Made by a program: the position numbers and the translations under genes | Assembly (NCBI GenBank): GCA_003427395.1 | Contig: BFEA01000024.1 | Coordinates: forward strand, 3,704,830 to 3,738,460 | Length of the DNA: 33,631 nt | From: Chara braunii | Taxonomy: Eukaryota > Streptophyta > Charophyceae > Charales > Characeae | Direction of reading: 5' to 3' | Shown here: positions 29,119 to 33,631 of the stretch, one piece after another | Layout of the letters: every line of letters starts with the position of its first letter | Position numbering within the stretch: the stretch's first letter is position 1 | The notes under the pieces: generated by a model | Told to the model about the DNA's origin: nothing | Databases searched by the model: none | Seen by the model: only the letters and a program-made list of their open reading frames with translations

Positions 29119-29131
29119 TGGTATCGGAGCC
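29119..29131 (+). promoter_or_regulatory. Primer-binding site, initiator tRNA-Met type
   Basis: TGGTATCGGAGCC matches the plant initiator tRNA-Met site TGGTATCAGAGCC with one mismatch. It starts two bases after the proposed LTR end. In LTR retrotransposons the tRNA 3' end anneals here to start minus-strand DNA synthesis. Confidence 0.8.
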
Positions 29132-30764
29132 ACGGCCGCATGCATCTAGTGGACTAATTGGTTGGCTATCAACTATCTGGCCAGTGGTTGGCGGTTTGGG
29201 GCGGTGGCCCATATTCCTCAGTGTGGGCCTGCAGTGATAGTTGCTGATTGATTGGAGCGCATAGGCGAGAAAGAGAGTTAAAAAAAAAAAGGTGGGGCGG
29301 TCTCCCGGATTGAGCTGATCCTCAGCGGTAATTAATTAGGGCGTCAACCCTAATTAGCACCACCGGTTTTGCAACCCTACCTGGGAAAATATTAATTTGC
29401 AGAAGACAATTGAGCGGCGAATCACATGCGGGCTTGATTGGAAGTTGCAGCGAAGATTCAGTTTGGGCGCTGACCGACAGTGAGTCAGCCTTGCCCCCTG
29501 TATTTCGGTCAACAGGTAGAAAGGTGGTAGTCTCCAATCAATACCTTGATCCAGCGAGTTCATTCCAACAACCTGTTCCTCTGATGCAGAGGTCCGTAAG
29601 TCTGGTAGAACTGGTCTGTCATATCTCCTAGTCTGTAGTGTTCGTAGAGGTCCGTGCAAGTTTTTCAGTGTGGTCGTCGTCAGTAGGTTGTCAATGAGTT
29701 GACTTTTGATTTTTCTGCAATTGACCGTGGTCTTGAGCCTGCGCACAGACTGTGGTTACGGTCCCTGTTCTGTCAATCTGTCCTGTCCTGGTCTGTCGTG
29801 TCAGATCTGGTGTCAGTCCAGTTCAGTCCTGTTAGTCCTGAAAGGTCGGTCCGTCGTGTCAGAACAGTCCGGGCAGAGACTCTGTGTCCACAGTCTAATA
29901 AAGCCCTGTTAGTCAATCTGCTGGTCGACAGCCTCCAAACTGCGGTTTATTTTTTTCTGCGAATTGAAAGATCATTCTCCTGCAGATTTATTTTGTTTCT
30001 GCGAGAAATCGGGTTTCTTTCCATGCTAATTAAGTGTTGGTGTTCTGGGGAAGATCCAGAAAGGATTTAATCAAAGATTATTTTTATTTTGATCGGTTTG
30101 TGGCGTGCAGTAAAAGGCAATCATTGTTTGATATTGCTGTTGATCGTTGCCTGCAGCCTCCCTGAATGCCTATTGAAACTAAGCACTAATCTGCCATCTG
30201 CCCTAACCCTTCTCTAATAATGAGTAAACGATACATATTAATTCTGATTAGTTTGTTGTTCTGTGTATGAAAACTAATCTGAATTTCTTGTCGTTTATTT
30301 TCTGTGAAAAGATATTCACTGGTGAAGGTTGAGTCCGTATGCGGTTGGGTGTCAGTAACTGGTTTCAGTCCCTGCACCTGCTGAAATCCGTCCTTCTCAG
30401 TCTTGGGAATGAGGACTGAACTCGCGAACGGAAATTGGCAGCTCAGTCAAGAGTGCCCTTGGATATGCGGTCCTCTGGGTCAGTCTTGTCGATCAATGCC
30501 AGTCCTATGAGTTAGTCAGAGAACGGTCTGTGTGAGTCCGTTAATCTGTTTGAGTTTCAAATCAATACTCTATTCCATATTGGGCAGGATACTATCAACC
30601 TTTGAAGTTTGACCACTGCTACGTTTATTTTATTTGATCGAAAAGAACCGTAAGGAGTGGGGCATACTTCAATCAATCAGGGGACGGGCCCCAAATGTTT
30701 GATTGAACAGGGAGTTGAGGAGGTGAGGAGCGCTGCAAAGGCAACTGGTTCAGAGATGGAGTGA
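29132..30764 (+). other. LTR element leader, no gene
   Basis: About 1.6 kb between the primer site and gag with no convincing gene. A 9-bp inverted repeat (TAATTAGGG 29333-29341, CCCTAATTA 29348-29356) could form a hairpin with a six-base loop. From about 29460 to 30560 short AGTC/GTCAG motifs are unusually frequent. TCGTGTCAGA occurs twice near 29798 and 29852. Confidence 0.55.
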
Positions 30765-31680
30765 TTGAAAAAGGAGGTGGCAGAAAAAGCCAGAAACGGT
30801 GAGAAACCTGCAATCAAACAGCAAGGGGCACACCTCCTGGGAAAACAGGATGAGGGCAAATTGTCCAGCATTGAAGCCAAACTGTCCTTCCTTGTTGATT
30901 CGTTTGACAGATTTTCTGCAGAGATCTGTTTGCATTTTCCTCCTCCTCCTATTTTCCCACCTACTCCTACTCCTACAGCTCAAGTTACACTTGCATGGTC
31001 CTCTGCTGCTGCATCGTCCCAAGCCAGTAGCCCCAAGAGCAAACCAGCTGCACCTTCAAAGGTGCAGCCTCTGCAGCTTGTGGCCGGGCACCCTCTTACT
31101 CCTGGTGCAGAAGTGACTGCAAGCTCAAGCCGACAAAAATTGAGGCACCCAAGACAGTACAACCTGACATGTTCACCGGGGATAGCCCCAAAGTGGATGT
31201 AGCAGATTGGGCTACCTCGATGAGATGGTACCTCGAGGAACTCACTTGGCCAAAGGTTACCAAGGTGCAGTCCACTGTGGCCCGCTTGGGAGGGCCTGCA
31301 CTTCAGTGGGCTACTTCAGAGGCCAATAAGGCCCGAAAACAGCTGGCCAATTGGGTTGTTACAACATTGGACCAGATATTTAAGGGTCTCGAGGAGAGGT
31401 TCGCCGATCAAGAGAGAGCCAAGCAAGCTGCTGCAGAGCTTGCGAGGATTGGCCAGTCACAATAGCAGGGACCGTCTCCAAGCTCTACGCAGTTTGGGAA
31501 AGACTAACCTCTACCCCTGGGTTATCGATGTCGGACCAGGACGAATTGCAGTTGTTTATCCAGGCTACCTCCGTAACCTATGTAGAGACCCTATTTACTG
31601 CAGGTCACAAGGACTGGAGAACCTTTGGCAGAGCAGCCTTGGATCTGAAGACCAAACTCCAAATTCGGATTTGACCAGAG
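30765..31680 (+). pseudogene. gag polyprotein of the LTR element, broken
   Basis: The first frame (30765-31202) has a charged, coiled-coil-like start, then a Pro/Ser/Ala-rich part. A frameshift near 31150 leads to MFTGDSPKVDVADWATSMRWYLEE (31169-31465 frame), a typical Ty3-type gag start, then GGPALQW and LDQIFKGLEERF. Another shift near 31465 leads to DELQLFIQAT, TLFTAGHKDW and DLKTKLQIR, ending near 31660. Gag forms the particle that packages element RNA. The start at 30765 is the first ATG of the frame, not proven. Confidence 0.78.
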
Positions 31681-32050
31681 AGGATTGACTCCCTCAGGTG
31701 GTCAAGGTGCAGGAGGCTTCCCAGACCAGGCTTTTCTGACTTTGGCTCAAAAACTGTTGAGCACCATCAAGGGCGCCAATCAGATTCAGAGACAAAGCTC
31801 CCCCTCTCCTAAGGGGCCTGGCAAACGGCCCTGTAGGCCGCAAAAACATTATCTGCCTAATTTTGTCAAATGTCCAGCTAACCCTACGGATCCTTCCACC
31901 CTCCCATGGAGAGACTTGCGCATCCCAGATGAGCTATGATAAAAGAGGAAGGATGCTGGTGTCTGCCTCAGATGTGCAGGGCATCACTTCGTCAATTACT
32001 GCCTGTCCCGAGGCCACCACCACTCTGGAACCTGAAGCAATCAGCAGTGG
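31681..32050 (+). pseudogene. gag C-terminus with a zinc-knuckle-like motif
   Basis: VCLRCAGHHFVNYC (Cys codons 31964 to 32002) resembles the CCHC knuckle of gag nucleocapsid but has C-x2-C-x3-H-x4-C, one residue short of the usual spacing. Upstream codons are Pro/Lys-rich (SPKGPGKRPCRPQK). The frame is interrupted and no protease, RT or integrase follows. Confidence 0.6.
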
Positions 32051-33131
32051 ACCTTGTTGACTTAGTCCCTTGTCGATGAAAGCAGGGTCAAATTCCAATA
32101 CATTTTGTTTGTTGATTGTGCTTGTGTGATCAACCACATTGGGCCTGATCCTCTCGTCGAAGAGTTGTCCATAGTGACACGTCGAACGGCTAGCCAGATT
32201 TGCCTTTAACATTACTGTGTAAGCGCCCCAGATAAGGCATCCGCCCCAGATAAACTACCCACCATGCAAGGTTCTACCAAACCAATTGTTTTGGCAGTTA
32301 GCCACCCTTAGATGAAATAGTGGTATTTCAAGCTTGGTAGTCACTGATGACCACCTCCTTAGCTGAACTTTGACTTGCCTGTACATCACTTGTGCTTGAG
32401 GAAGAATTTGATAAGTTCCGGGCGAATTTATTTCTCAAACACCGCTGATAGACAGACTTGATTGGACTGAATTTATGTTCTTCTGAAGATGAATCAGCCC
32501 CAAGCTTGTTTGTAGTCTGACAAGAATTTCGTTGTGGGTTCATATTGAATCCTTTGTCTGACTACCCCTTTGTGCATGCTTGGAGTTGCACTCATTATCT
32601 AAGCACGTTTTGTGAACTGACAATGATCTGCACTCACTGTTTGGATGACCAGTGTTAAGAGAAAGTATGATCAGTGCAGATCCTACTTAATATTCTCACA
32701 CACAGTCCCGATTGATTGCTCTCATAGGTAAAAGTCAGATATCCTTTGTACTTCTTGATGGTTACATACTTGTATTGCTAATGTTATGAACCTTACCTGG
32801 AGAGTTGTCGACTCCTGTATTCCACTGGGCTTCCAGCGACTAAACCCTACTTTGATAGACCTACCCTACACATGATCCTATTGTCTGAAGCGTTATTACT
32901 GAATATGATAGGCTTAGTCCCATATATAGATCGTGTCAGATCCTACCCTATTCAAGGGAAGAATTTGCGTATCACGCTTCCAGATGCACAAATCAGCAGT
33001 TGAGGAGTCTTACTGATACCCAATCCAGCCAGAGATTAACCAGATTTCAGCCAAGTTTATTACCAGGCTCATACACTTGCATTCAACTAGTTAACTCTTG
33101 TTGTTAATCTGCGCACCAATAATATGATTTT
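32051..33131. other. AT-rich stretch, no recognised gene
   Basis: Only short open frames; I found no pol motifs on either strand. It may be decayed LTR-element interior. GCCCCAGATAA occurs twice (around 32224 and 32242). Confidence 0.5.
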
Positions 33132-33185
33132 CAGGATTTTGCTTGCTATCTATGAGCTCAGGATTTTGCTTGCTATCTATGAGCT
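33132..33185 (+). repeat. 27-bp perfect tandem duplication
   Basis: 33132-33158 and 33159-33185 are identical (core GGATTTTGCTTGCTATCTAT). Confidence 0.95.
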
Positions 33186-33235
33186 GATTACAAAGTTGAT
33201 ACCCTCGCACTCAGTTAGCCAACACTTCTCTATAC

Positions 33236-33631
33236 TATTAATGCATGCAAAGGGCCCAATGTGGGCCCTAGCAGAAACCGGGTCAGCACCACACGGGCCG
33301 AGCGGGACACTTGAGGGCCGAGGGAGGGTCAGGCCCGGCACCGGGAAGTGAATCGCGTTGTTTGTTGGCGGCCGATGAAGCACAACATCGCGGGGCGGCG
33401 TAGGACAGGCCGAGTCCGTGGGGGGAGACCCGACCCGGTCAGACGGGCCGACGCGGGGTCGACCGTCACGTGCAGTCAGGGAAAATTGAGACGGGCGGGG
33501 CCCTAAGTTGAGACGGGCGGGGCCCTAAGTGGGGCTGAAGCGACGTGGCGGGCAGGGTGAAGCGGGAAGTGGCATGGCATGAACTGACTAGCGGCGAGGC
33601 GACGGGTGGGGCAGCGTACTTTTGTGCGGGG
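33236..33631. other. GC-rich terminal segment with small repeats
   Basis: Base composition changes sharply to GC- and CpG-rich. It contains an inverted repeat AGGGCCCA/TGGGCCCT (33251-33258, 33262-33269) and a 22-bp perfect tandem repeat (33486-33507, 33508-33529). No rRNA sequence or gene is recognisable. It may be another element's end or host DNA, cut by the window edge. Confidence 0.6.

Noticed and set aside
1-33631. CRISPR arrays, tRNA, rRNA, bacterial-type operons
   Set aside because: None seen; the repeats present are microsatellites, tandem duplications and transposon parts.

Overview
The window is almost entirely nested, decaying retrotransposons; I see no host protein gene, tRNA or rRNA gene. 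It is eukaryotic: long poly(A) tracts, target-site duplications, L1-like LINEs, an LTR element whose primer-binding site resembles the one made from plant initiator tRNA-Met, and long microsatellites. Three Penelope-like elements (PLEs) carry an N-terminal GIY-YIG endonuclease, a CxC motif and a telomerase-related reverse transcriptase (RT). That permuted layout is known for the Naiad and Chlamys PLEs; Chlamys is reported from green algae, spike mosses and slime molds. With the plant-like primer site this points to the green lineage, perhaps a repeat-rich alga or lower plant. This is an inference.

Layout. 1-206: (GT)n/(CA)n microsatellite. About 700-12221: PLE C on the minus strand, split by an L1-like LINE (2312-9290, plus strand) that is flanked by a perfect 16-bp target-site duplication. 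12147-12221: a 16-bp-stem hairpin at the 5' side of PLE C. 12449-12753: the 3' coding end of another PLE (fragment P), head-to-tail with PLE A (13777 to about 17930, plus). About 18016-21160: a degraded L1-like LINE D on the minus strand. 21162-25106: PLE B (plus), the best preserved of the A/B type. About 26041-28317: LINE E (plus), with an arginine/glycine-rich ORF1, a 300-bp tandem duplication and a truncated endonuclease. 28320 to about 33235: the left end of a Ty3-type LTR retrotransposon (candidate LTR, primer-binding site, leader, broken gag, zinc knuckle). The last 400 bases are abruptly GC-rich.

How the parts work together. In PLEs A, B and C the order is a low-complexity or RS-rich N-terminus, coiled coil, SAP-like motif, acidic stretch, GIY-YIG endonuclease, a conserved linker, an ILH...CxC motif, then RT. 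A and B also encode an SR-protein-like RS domain. All three are inactivated by stops and frameshifts. The 2312-9290 LINE is the youngest insertion, but it is 5'-truncated, its RT active site reads FADG instead of FADD, and ORF2 is interrupted by 77 bp containing 18 of 19 bases of the Tn5 mosaic end used in sequencing libraries. That interruption is probably an assembly artefact.
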